NCBI GenBank assembly: GCA_017432025.1
Contig: JAFRJX010000003.1
Span: 124,001-188,000 of the forward strand
Direction of reading: 5' to 3'
Source of the DNA: Candidatus Saccharimonadota bacterium
GTDB lineage: Bacteria > Patescibacteriota > Saccharimonadia > Saccharimonadales > Saccharimonadaceae
Length of the DNA: 64,000 nucleotides
The notes under the pieces were generated by a model, which saw only the letters and a program-made list of their open reading frames with translations, was not told the DNA's origin and searched no databases. Within the stretch, counting starts at the first letter, position 1, and every line of letters begins with the position of its first letter. This document shows positions 24,900 to 33,220 of the stretch, one piece after another. The translations under genes were made by a program, and so were the position numbers.

Positions 24900-26915
24900 T
24901 TAGTTTAGTGTGGTTAATTGCTGGTATTTCGAAATCCCAGCTCTTAATTCTTCATATTTTAACATATTTCCGTCATTTTTCAATAAATCCATTACGTCGG
25001 TTTGGGCTTTGTGAATGAGTTTCGTATCTGTTAAAGTCGCGATTCTTAGATCCAACGCACCATGCTGAAGCGATCCATAAATCTCACCTGGACCCCGGAG
25101 TTTTAGGTCGACTTCCGCAAGATAGAAACCGTCGGTCGACTTTTCGAGTTCCATTAGCCGCCTCGACGGGCCTTTGTCCTCGTTGGTAATCAGATAGCAA
25201 TACGATTTTACACTGCCACGCCCCACGCGACCGCGGAGTTGGTGGAGTTGCGCCAAGCCATAATTCTCGGCATCTTCAATCACCATGAGCGTCGCATTTG
25301 GTACGTTCACGCCCACTTCTACCACCGTGGTTGAGACTAAAATATCGATTTTACCACTCGCAAAGCGTTCCATAATTTCGTCCTTTTCAGCCGGCTTCAT
25401 TCGCCCATGCAAGAACTCGATTCGAAAATCTGGAAACAATTTTTTTAGTTTCTCGGCACGCGATTTTACCGAGGTAGTTTCGGTTTTTGGGTTGTCATCA
25501 ATCGCCTTACAAATCCAATAGATTTGCTGCCCGGCCTTCACCGTTTGAACCATATGTGGATAGAGTTTTTCGCGCATGCTAATTTCTGGTAAAATCGCTG
25601 TTTCAATCGGTTGTCGCCCCTTTGGCAGCTCATTCAAAATCGAAACATCAAGATCGCCAAACACGGTGAGTTGAAGCGACCGCGGAATCGGTGTCGCCGT
25701 CATTGCCAGAAGATGTGGTGCGAGCCCATCCGGTGATTTTAGCATCAATTTCTGCCTTTGCTCCACGCCAAACCGATGTTGCTCATCAATAATCACAAGC
25801 CCCAAGTTCTTAAATTCCGTGTCATCAGTAAGAAGTGCGTGTGTGCCAATTACGAAATCAATTTCACCGTCTATAATACTCTTCTTGAGAGCATCTTTCT
25901 CTTTAGTTGCGCCAATTAGAAGCGTAGTTTTAATACCAAATTGTTTCAGCAAATCCTTCAATCCTTCGTAGTGCTGGGTTGCCAGAATCGCCGTTGGCGC
26001 AAGTAGTGCTACCTGGCTACCACCTGACACGGCCTCAAACGCCGCCATCGCCGCCACCATCGTTTTGCCCGAGCCCACATCGCCCTGGAGTAACCGATTC
26101 ATCGGTGTATCCTTTTCCATATCCTGGAAGATTTCCCACGCAGATTTACGTTGTGCGTTGGTCAATTTAAAGGGTAACTTGCTCACAAAATCCCGAACTC
26201 TAGTGACATTAAATGGTATTGGTGTAGCACGGAGTTTTTCGTTCTCTTCGCGGTTCAATCTTGCTGCTAAAATCAGCTCAAACAACTCTTCGTAAGCCAA
26301 ATAGTTTCGCCCGCTTGTCGCTTCCGCCACACTTTCCGGAAAATGCACTTTAAACAAGGCTTCTTTACGTGTTCCGGCGGCCACGGTTGGCAGCAAATCT
26401 GGAATCTCGCTAAATCTTTCCCTGGAATTATTCATTAGTCGTTTAAAATCATTTGATTTTACCGACCCATGCGCCACATAAATCGGTGCGAGCCCCGAGC
26501 CAACATTAACATCCGAGACTAAAATCGCCGATGGTGAAGTAATCTGATAGCGGTTGTTTTTTAGTTCGTAAACCCCCGAAAAATAGTACTCTTTTTCCGG
26601 ATCGAACTGGCGCATCCGGTAACTCTGATTAAACCAAACCACCCGCACTGAGCCAGAGCCATCGCGCACCACCCCCTCTGTAATCGATAAGTGTCTTCTT
26701 CGTGATGGCCGATTTGACAAGGAATCAATCTTTCCCCGAATCACTACCTTCCCTGGCCGCATCGCCGAAATACTGGTTGGTGCTGCGAAATTCTCATAAT
26801 CGCGGGGCAAATTGTAAAAGAAATCCCGGACGGTCTTAATCCCGGCTTTTTTCAGGACTTCCGCCGTTTTTGGCCCAATTCCCTTCAAACTCTCGACTGA
26901 ATCGGTCAGTAACAT
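24900..26915 (-). CDS. recG: ATP-dependent DNA helicase RecG
   Basis: RecG remodels stalled forks and branched DNA. The 671-residue protein shows the N-terminal wedge OB domain (about 1-150), Walker A GDVGSGKT (about 277-284), the DEQH box, TATPIPRSL, and the C-terminal helicase motifs with QLRGRVGRG. The start at 26915 lies six bases after a TATAAT, so the mRNA should be leaderless. It heads a recG-rsmD operon and diverges from the strong promoter of the gene at 27004. Confidence 0.95.
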   Translation of the reverse strand: MLLTDSVESLKGIGPKTAEVLKKAGIKTVRDFFYNLPRDYENFAAPTSISAMRPGKVVIRGKIDSLSNRPSRRRHLSITEGVVRDGSGSVRVVWFNQSYRMRQFDPEKEYYFSGVYELKNNRYQITSPSAILVSDVNVGSGLAPIYVAHGSVKSNDFKRLMNNSRERFSEIPDLLPTVAAGTRKEALFKVHFPESVAEATSGRNYLAYEELFELILAARLNREENEKLRATPIPFNVTRVRDFVSKLPFKLTNAQRKSAWEIFQDMEKDTPMNRLLQGDVGSGKTMVAAMAAFEAVSGGSQVALLAPTAILATQHYEGLKDLLKQFGIKTTLLIGATKEKDALKKSIIDGEIDFVIGTHALLTDDTEFKNLGLVIIDEQHRFGVEQRQKLMLKSPDGLAPHLLAMTATPIPRSLQLTVFGDLDVSILNELPKGRQPIETAILPEISMREKLYPHMVQTVKAGQQIYWICKAIDDNPKTETTSVKSRAEKLKKLFPDFRIEFLHGRMKPAEKDEIMERFASGKIDILVSTTVVEVGVNVPNATLMVIEDAENYGLAQLHQLRGRVGRGSVKSYCYLITNEDKGPSRRLMELEKSTDGFYLAEVDLKLRGPGEIYGSLQHGALDLRIATLTDTKLIHKAQTDVMDLLKNDGNMLKYEELRAGISKYQQLTTLN

Positions 26916-26921
26916 ACTTTC

Positions 26922-27003
26922 ATTATACCTCAGATTGACAATTTAGCATAAGTGTGGTATAATAAAATATAGCTGTTAAATTTTTTTATAGGGGGACACA
27001 ATA
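26922..27003. promoter_or_regulatory. Divergent promoters: leaderless recG and consensus promoter of cassette F
   Basis: Reverse: TATAAT (26922-26927) six bases from the recG ATG. Forward: a perfect consensus TTGACA (26935-26940), 17-base spacer ending TGG, TATAAT (26958-26963), followed by a leader of about 35 bases and AGGGGG nine bases before the ATG at 27004. It is the best match to sigma70 consensus in the window. Confidence 0.75.
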
Positions 27004-27522
27004 ATGAAAAAGACAGCCGAACCTTCAAAAACTGTTTCAAAAACACCCGTTGAGGAGATGAAATTCTTGGATCTTGCCACCAGTGGCTTACTTGAACTAC
27101 TTCAGACCCATAACAAGAATCACGAGAAATTCGAACCACACATGGTCTTCCGTTATATGGTAGACTGCGAGAAGCACAGCGGCGGCTACGACGGTGAGCA
27201 CGTCATGGATCAGAACCTGATGTTCTTTGGTCTGGAAAACTGCCGCCCCTGCGAAAAATCCGATGAAATGGCCTATTTTTTTAAAGCCGCACAAGAAATC
27301 GTGGAACATCTCTCCAGAGGTGAATGCATCTACCCGGGCGCGGGTTGCGAAATCCGCATGTTCGTCAAAGGCAAGTTTGATAACCTCAAAGTGGTCGCGA
27401 CGCTTCTAAATGGCTGGAAAAACTGGCAATTTGAAGCCAAAAACAACTGCACCTACGAGGAGCTCAAATGGACCATCGAGGAACTCAATTTCCTAGGGAT
27501 GTTACCGCATGAAGCAGTTTAA
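27004..27522 (+). CDS. Protein of unknown function (single-gene cassette F)
   Basis: The 172-residue product has no recognised family. After a Lys/Thr/Pro-rich start comes a helical region (LLELLQTHNKNHEKF, about 32-46), a central part with several Cys and His (DCEKHSGGYDGEH, ENCRPCEKS, GECIYPGAGCEIR) that may bind metal, and a C terminus with WTIEELNFLGMLPHEAV. No signal peptide or membrane helix. Its promoter is a perfect consensus, suggesting high expression, and the unit ends in its own terminator. Confidence 0.75.
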   Translation: MKKTAEPSKTVSKTPVEEMKFLDLATSGLLELLQTHNKNHEKFEPHMVFRYMVDCEKHSGGYDGEHVMDQNLMFFGLENCRPCEKSDEMAYFFKAAQEIVEHLSRGECIYPGAGCEIRMFVKGKFDNLKVVATLLNGWKNWQFEAKNNCTYEELKWTIEELNFLGMLPHEAV

Positions 27523-27543
27523 AAGCCGAGTTTCCCTCGGCTT
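27523..27543. terminator. Terminator between cassette F and trmD
   Basis: Eight-pair AAGCCGAG/CTCGGCTT stem with a T run, overlapping the last codon region of the 27004 gene; A run on the other side serves trmD on the reverse strand. Confidence 0.85.
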
Positions 27544-27552
27544 TTTTCCTTC

Positions 27553-28221
27553 CTAATAATCGGCTTTTTTCGAATGCTCGGCGCGCCATTTGGCGATTTC
27601 ACCATGATTGCCCGAGAGCAGAATATCCGGCACGGTCATGCCACGAAAATCATAAGGTTTAGTATACTGCGGATATTCGATATTATCACCATCCGAAAAT
27701 GACTCAATTTCGGCTGACTGTTCGCCACCTAAAACCCCCGGGATTAAGCGCACAATCGAATCAATCATGATGAGCGCCGGTAATTCCCCACCCGTTAGTA
27801 CGTATTTACCGAGTGAGAATTTGTAATCAATAATTGAGAGAATGCGCTCGTCGTACCCCTCGTAATGTGGGCAAAAAATAATGTAATGAGCATCCTTGTC
27901 GGTGCCAGAAGCGGCAAATTCAGCGGCCTTTTTCTGATCCCAAACTTCACCGGCTGGCGTTGGTACAATTACCTTCGCGGATGGGTCCTTTGCCTTCACC
28001 GATTCAATCGCATTAAACACTGGCTCGCAGCGCATCAGCATCCCATCGCCACCACCGTAGGGCGTATCGTCCACAGAGCGGTGCGGACCAAGTCCAAATT
28101 CGCGCAAGTTTACAAAATTAAACTCTGCATACCCTTTATCTACCGCCTTCCACATCATTGAAGTCTTGAGATACGGTTCCAGAGCTTCCTGAAACAATGT
28201 AATAATCGTAAACTTAATCAT
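27553..28221 (-). CDS. trmD: tRNA (guanine37-N1)-methyltransferase
   Basis: TrmD methylates G37 of tRNAs with G36 and prevents frameshifting. The SPOUT trefoil-knot signatures are present: DDTPYGGGDGMLMRCEP (about 52-68), FCPHYEGYDERI, and SLGKYVLTGGELPALIMID with the AdoMet-binding knot. At 222 residues it is normal in length. The -10 box (TGT-TATAAT) lies seven bases before the ATG without Shine-Dalgarno, so it is probably leaderless. It stands apart from the rpsP-rimM-rplS genes that often accompany it. Confidence 0.95.
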   Translation of the reverse strand: MIKFTIITLFQEALEPYLKTSMMWKAVDKGYAEFNFVNLREFGLGPHRSVDDTPYGGGDGMLMRCEPVFNAIESVKAKDPSAKVIVPTPAGEVWDQKKAAEFAASGTDKDAHYIIFCPHYEGYDERILSIIDYKFSLGKYVLTGGELPALIMIDSIVRLIPGVLGGEQSAEIESFSDGDNIEYPQYTKPYDFRGMTVPDILLSGNHGEIAKWRAEHSKKADY

Positions 28222-28247
28222 AAAACATATTATAACATAAAAGAAAA

Positions 28248-28268
28248 ACCACCGCTAGTAGCGGTGGT
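28248..28268 (-). terminator. Terminator of the DUF5680 gene
   Basis: Perfect eight-pair ACCACCGC/GCGGTGGT stem followed by T-rich sequence on the reverse strand, just upstream of the trmD -10 box. Confidence 0.85.
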
Positions 28269-28278
28269 CAGCGGAACA

Positions 28279-28770
28279 TTAGTAGACGCCAATGGCGCCG
28301 CCGTTGTAACGGATTCTGAAGACCACATCGCCATCAATATCTTTGACACGCTCGTGGCCACTGAACTTGGCGATATCGCCATTCTGGGAATTGTAGTAGG
28401 CGTAGTGGTTCTTTTTGGAGTAGAACTCGGAGGGGCCACGGAAGTAGCCATCTTCGTTGGGTTCTTCCATCGCATCTCTGAGGCAGGAATAGACTTCTGC
28501 TCGATTTGCATACGGCATCATTTCGCTCCGATAACTCATCGACCAGCAGGGCGATCCCTTATAACGAATGACCACTTCGCCACTCGAAGGTTCGCCGACC
28601 AGCCAACTGTTGTAGTAAGACCAGTCGCCGTTTTCGTAGGTCTGAAGCCATTTGCCGTCTTCGGTTTCGACGGGGCGGACCCGAAATTCAGAATTGACGC
28701 CTTCCCTGACGAATTTTGCCAGTTCTTCCATATGTTCCTTGATAAAGTTCATGCCGAGAGGTTTCTGCAT
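28279..28770 (-). CDS. DUF5680-type protein (single-gene cassette G)
   Basis: The 163-residue product matches the pattern I know for DUF5680: ENGDWSYYNSWLVGE, then EVVIRYKGSPCWSMSY, then DGYFRGPSEF with a final SGHERVKDIDGDVVFRIRYNGG. These proteins are often fused to HTH regulators in Firmicutes; here the domain stands alone. Function is unknown. There is no signal peptide or membrane segment. The gene has its own consensus-like promoter and terminator, and its ribosome binding site can be covered by the 5' end of its own mRNA. Confidence 0.78.
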   Translation of the reverse strand: MQKPLGMNFIKEHMEELAKFVREGVNSEFRVRPVETEDGKWLQTYENGDWSYYNSWLVGEPSSGEVVIRYKGSPCWSMSYRSEMMPYANRAEVYSCLRDAMEEPNEDGYFRGPSEFYSKKNHYAYYNSQNGDIAKFSGHERVKDIDGDVVFRIRYNGGAIGVY

Positions 28771-28850
28771 AAAAAGTCCCCCTTTATATAAGATTTGATT
28801 ATAGCCTCTTGGACTTTATATATTTTAGCATACTTTTGCGAATAAATCAA
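28771..28850 (-). promoter_or_regulatory. Promoter and ribosome-site-sequestering leader of cassette G
   Basis: TTGATT (28845-28850), 17-base spacer ending TGC, TAAAAT (28822-28827). The transcript starts near AAAGTCC (28811-28817), which is complementary to GGACTTT (28773-28779) directly downstream of and overlapping the GGGGG ribosome site (28778-28782), so the leader can fold back and hide it. Confidence 0.6.
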
Positions 28851-28852
28851 GT

Positions 28853-29009
28853 AAAACAAGGGTGAAACAAAGGAGACGGTCTACGCCGTCTCCGCGCTGA
28901 TGCGCGCCCACCCTTGGGGCACATTGGTTTGTTTTAATCCGCTGTTTGTTTTAGTAAGTCTCCACACTCCACTATTTGTCAGTGGAACCCCTGTGAAGCG
29001 TACCAGCTT
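28853..29009 (-). ncRNA. Probable structured non-coding RNA
   Basis: A consensus promoter (29016-29044) points into about 155 bases with no reading frame. The predicted RNA has a 5' AAGC/GCTT hairpin, a longer stem-loop (CTTCACA/TGTGGAG enclosing TCCACT/AGTGGA), a linker with two TAAAACAAAC words, and a 3' Y-shaped structure: outer AAGGGTG/CACCCTT (28858-28864 with 28909-28915) enclosing CGCGC-ATCA-GCGCG and an eight-pair GGAGACGG/CCGTCTCC hairpin, ending in a T-rich tract. GGGG in the second stem-loop could pair with GCCCC in the linker. It does not look like 6S, SRP, tmRNA or RNase P RNA to me. Confidence 0.6.
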
Positions 29010-29015
29010 ATCCCT

Positions 29016-29044
29016 ATAATAAAGCATAAGCGTGATTTTGTCAA
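29016..29044 (-). promoter_or_regulatory. Promoter of the putative ncRNA
   Basis: TTGACA (29039-29044), exactly 17 bases, then TATTAT (29016-29021), located in the gap after obgE and aimed away from it. Confidence 0.65.
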
Positions 29045-29054
29045 GTCTTAATTT

Positions 29055-30410
<1,356 letters not shown>

Positions 30411-30440
30411 TTATAATAAAAATATCATAAAGTCAAAAGA

Positions 30441-31538
30441 TTACGGATAGATATAGTTCATGTTGGCTGCAGCAGCTGCCGGAATTGTCGAACGAATAGC
30501 ACGGTATGGTGTATAGCCGTAGTTCATCTCGGAACCCACGAACGAACCGTCTGGGTTAACTGATTCCACGAAGCCCACGTGACCATACCAACCGGAGCTG
30601 TTTTGGAAAATAGCACCAGCAACTGGTTTACCGCGCACCACTGTATAACCCTGAGCCGCCGCACGGGAAGCCCAAGTGTTAGCGTTACCCCAGTTGGAAG
30701 GTACTGGGTTAATATTCTGTCTCTTATACCAGGCCCATTGTGTACACTGACCACGACCGTAAGGGCCACCAAGGTTGTAGAAGTAACCAATCACCTGGAT
30801 GTCTTGGCGAGCCGCCGTGTTACCGAGGGTGGTGTAAGTGTAAGTTGTAGTCCTTGGTCTTGGTGGAACATATTCTGGGCGTTCCTTCTCTGGTAGCGTA
30901 CCGCCCTTAATTAGAATTCTCGTACCAGCAGTCAGACCGGTGGTTTCAAGGTCATTTAGGGCAATAATCTCTGCCACCGAAGAGCCATAGGTCGAAGCAA
31001 TTTGTTCAACAGTCTGGTTCGCCTTCACGGTATAAACAATACCCGGCACGCTTGGAATATAGAGTAATTCACCCGTATTGACAGTCGTGTTCTTGCGGCC
31101 GTTCGACCAACGAATCTGATCCGTGGTAATACCGTATTTAGCCGCAATCGAAGCCATCGTTTCACCGTCAGCCACGATGTGTGTCAAAACACCACGTGAG
31201 ACCACGAGATCGGTAATAGTCGGTTTTTCAATCTTACCGGTAGCCGACTGACCAGCGTCGCTCATTGAAGTTACAATCACATAGTTCGAGGCCACGTCAG
31301 AAGCACTTGCAAGATTCAAGGCGTTCGAAACATCTGCCACCACATACATTGCTGAAACTTGGTCCACTGAGACGTTATAGCCACTCTCAGCGAACGTATC
31401 GAGGCTGAGGCTCATGCCGGCATTACTCTTATCAAGTGAACCAAAAAACACGATGGCAAGGGTAATTACGCCCGTCGCAAAATACGGTAGAATTGCTTTC
31501 AACCGTCTAATCAGTTTCTTAGTTTTCTTGCTTGTCAT
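30441..31538 (-). CDS. Secreted LysM-CHAP peptidoglycan hydrolase
   Basis: The 365-residue protein has a basic start and a hydrophobic helix (about 15-34) acting as signal peptide or anchor, two LysM peptidoglycan-binding repeats (about 118-162 with GETMASIAAKYG, and 165-212 with QTVEQIASTYG), a Pro-rich linker, and a C-terminal CHAP domain with catalytic Cys265 in GRGQCTQWAW and His in YGHVGFVESV. CHAP enzymes cleave amide bonds in the wall. It overlaps the RuvX-MltG gene by four bases (ATGA) as the last gene of a wall operon, so it may act in self wall remodelling or on the host wall. Confidence 0.92.
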   Translation of the reverse strand: MTSKKTKKLIRRLKAILPYFATGVITLAIVFFGSLDKSNAGMSLSLDTFAESGYNVSVDQVSAMYVVADVSNALNLASASDVASNYVIVTSMSDAGQSATGKIEKPTITDLVVSRGVLTHIVADGETMASIAAKYGITTDQIRWSNGRKNTTVNTGELLYIPSVPGIVYTVKANQTVEQIASTYGSSVAEIIALNDLETTGLTAGTRILIKGGTLPEKERPEYVPPRPRTTTYTYTTLGNTAARQDIQVIGYFYNLGGPYGRGQCTQWAWYKRQNINPVPSNWGNANTWASRAAAQGYTVVRGKPVAGAIFQNSSGWYGHVGFVESVNPDGSFVGSEMNYGYTPYRAIRSTIPAAAAANMNYIYP

Positions 31539-33220
31539 AGTGATACATTACAGAGTACCTGGCAATGGAGGTAAATATTCTGGTTATGCTCATACTCTGT
31601 ATAACTATAATACATCAAACCGTCGTCTCCTGTCAAGAAATACAGATAGGACGTATCTGTTGGGTTGGCCACTGCCATCATGGCCGTTTTGCTCGGCATT
31701 GAGATTGGACCACACGGCAGGCCTGGGTTTTTTCTCGTGTTATAACAAGAATCAATCTGAAGCGCCGCCTGGTTGTCGCGGTAAACTTTACGCTCCGGAT
31801 CGGCAACATCAAGCGCATATTTTACAGTTACATCGCTCCCGAGTGGAATGCCATAACCGAGCCTCGTCAAAAACACCTGTGCAACCGTCGGCATCTCTTG
31901 CGACGGTGCTTCTTTTTGGACGACCGACGCCAGAATAATCCCCTGGAATAGGCTTAATCCTCTGCCAGCATACTTCGTTTCGAGCCCTTGTTCGTTGATG
32001 AAGATCGCTGTCTCGTCAAGGAAACGCTCGATGCAGGCTTTGATTGGGCTCTCTTCGTCGGCGGCACAGTGAATCGTCTCTGGCATTAGGAAGCCTTCGA
32101 GCGATGCACCTTTCGGGATAAATGATTTGTTATAATCGACTGAAAAAGCAGCGTCGATTTCGGCATCTGTGAAAGTTATAGTTCTCTCTTCGTCAGACAA
32201 TTCTTCACCCTCTCTTGGGACAATCTTAACAACACGGAAATTCTTCTTTATATCAAAGATTGTTTCACCCGGCTTAATTGTAAATTCAAACTCGCGTGCT
32301 TTCTTTGCTTCCTGTTCCCTCGCCCAACGTTCATATTCGGCACGGGCATCTAGGCGTTGCTTAATATAAATTCCACCGCAAATACCAGCGATAATTAGAA
32401 CTAGAATAATCGGTGAAATAATGAAGAACTTCTTCGAAAACTTCTTTACATGATGCTCTGCCTTCTTAGCATTTAAAGCGACTTTCTCACCTTCGCGTTT
32501 CGCGGCGGCCTTGGTTTCGGTGGCGAGTTTCCCAGCGCCATCCTTAATCTTTTCAGCACTATCTTTTACCCTATCGGCAGCGGTCACTACAATATTCTTC
32601 TTTTCGGCTGGCACTTCAAGTTGTTTGGCAAGCTTATCTAAAATCTCGCTTGAGTCTGCAACGGACGCCTTTTCAACTGGCTTCGGGGCGGCTTTCACGA
32701 CCGGTTTTTCGGCTTTCACCGGAGATTTTGCCGGCGCTACAACCGTTTCACCCCCTGCAACTTTCATGCCCGGAATCAGAGGCGCAACTTCAGTTACCGG
32801 AGCTTTTGCCGGCACTTCTTCCTTATAATGCTCAACGAAATCTTGCAGGATAATCGTCGCGGCTTCGGCATCAATATCGCCCTTTTCGTAGGCCTTTTTA
32901 CGCATTTTCAGGTGTTCTTCGGCCTGAACGGAAGTTAACGATTCATCCTGGAAACGCACCTTCGCATTTGGAATCTTTTCGGCCAGTTTTTTCGCGAACT
33001 GGCGCACAAACATAGATTGCTTCGTCTCGTTACCTTCATTGCTACGCGGGAGCCCCAATACGAAGAAATTCGTGTTGTTCATTTTAGCAATGCGATCAAT
33101 CATCGCCCACTCGGTGCCATCAACACTGAAGAACCCGACCGGCGTAGCAATACGGATATTAGTGTCTGCTTTGGCGACACCAATTCGCTTCTCACCTACA
33201 TCTAACCCAATTACTCTCAT
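31535..33220 (-). CDS. RuvX(YqgF)-MltG fusion protein
   Basis: One uninterrupted 561-residue reading frame joins two usually separate neighbours. Residues 1-137 are a YqgF/RuvX RNase H-fold domain (GLDVGEKRIGVA with Asp6, FQDESLTS, DAEAATIILQDF), implicated in Holliday junction or 16S rRNA processing. A Lys/Ala/Pro-rich linker leads to a membrane helix at about 262-283, then an MltG endolytic transglycosylase that cuts glycan strands outside the membrane: EGFLMPET, ASVVQKEAP with the expected catalytic Glu437, GSDVTVKYAL, and NPGLPCGPISMP. The topology fits: nuclease inside, transglycosylase outside. It abuts the upstream gene (TAA then ATG). Confidence 0.88.
   Translation of the reverse strand: MRVIGLDVGEKRIGVAKADTNIRIATPVGFFSVDGTEWAMIDRIAKMNNTNFFVLGLPRSNEGNETKQSMFVRQFAKKLAEKIPNAKVRFQDESLTSVQAEEHLKMRKKAYEKGDIDAEAATIILQDFVEHYKEEVPAKAPVTEVAPLIPGMKVAGGETVVAPAKSPVKAEKPVVKAAPKPVEKASVADSSEILDKLAKQLEVPAEKKNIVVTAADRVKDSAEKIKDGAGKLATETKAAAKREGEKVALNAKKAEHHVKKFSKKFFIISPIILVLIIAGICGGIYIKQRLDARAEYERWAREQEAKKAREFEFTIKPGETIFDIKKNFRVVKIVPREGEELSDEERTITFTDAEIDAAFSVDYNKSFIPKGASLEGFLMPETIHCAADEESPIKACIERFLDETAIFINEQGLETKYAGRGLSLFQGIILASVVQKEAPSQEMPTVAQVFLTRLGYGIPLGSDVTVKYALDVADPERKVYRDNQAALQIDSCYNTRKNPGLPCGPISMPSKTAMMAVANPTDTSYLYFLTGDDGLMYYSYTEYEHNQNIYLHCQVLCNVSL

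Noticed and set aside
28264-28791. Forward open frame of 175 codons opposite the DUF5680 gene
   Set aside because: The reverse strand has a recognisable domain, promoter, ribosome site and terminator; the forward frame has none.
28858-28915. Fourth copy of the structured palindromic element
   Set aside because: It is also a terminator stem enclosing two hairpins and shares GGAGACGG-like words, but lacks the conserved GGAGCG, CCCRT-loop-AYGGG and GGACGCG plan.
28853-29009. 6S RNA, tmRNA, SRP RNA or RNase P RNA
   Set aside because: Ends do not pair into a rod with central bubble, no tRNA-like end or tag frame, no SRP tetraloop domain, and too short for RNase P.
31535-33220. Loss of the MltG catalytic Glu
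   Set aside because: The motif reads VVQKEAP against the usual IVEKET; the Gln replaces the first Glu, while the one taken as catalytic (second) is present at position 437.
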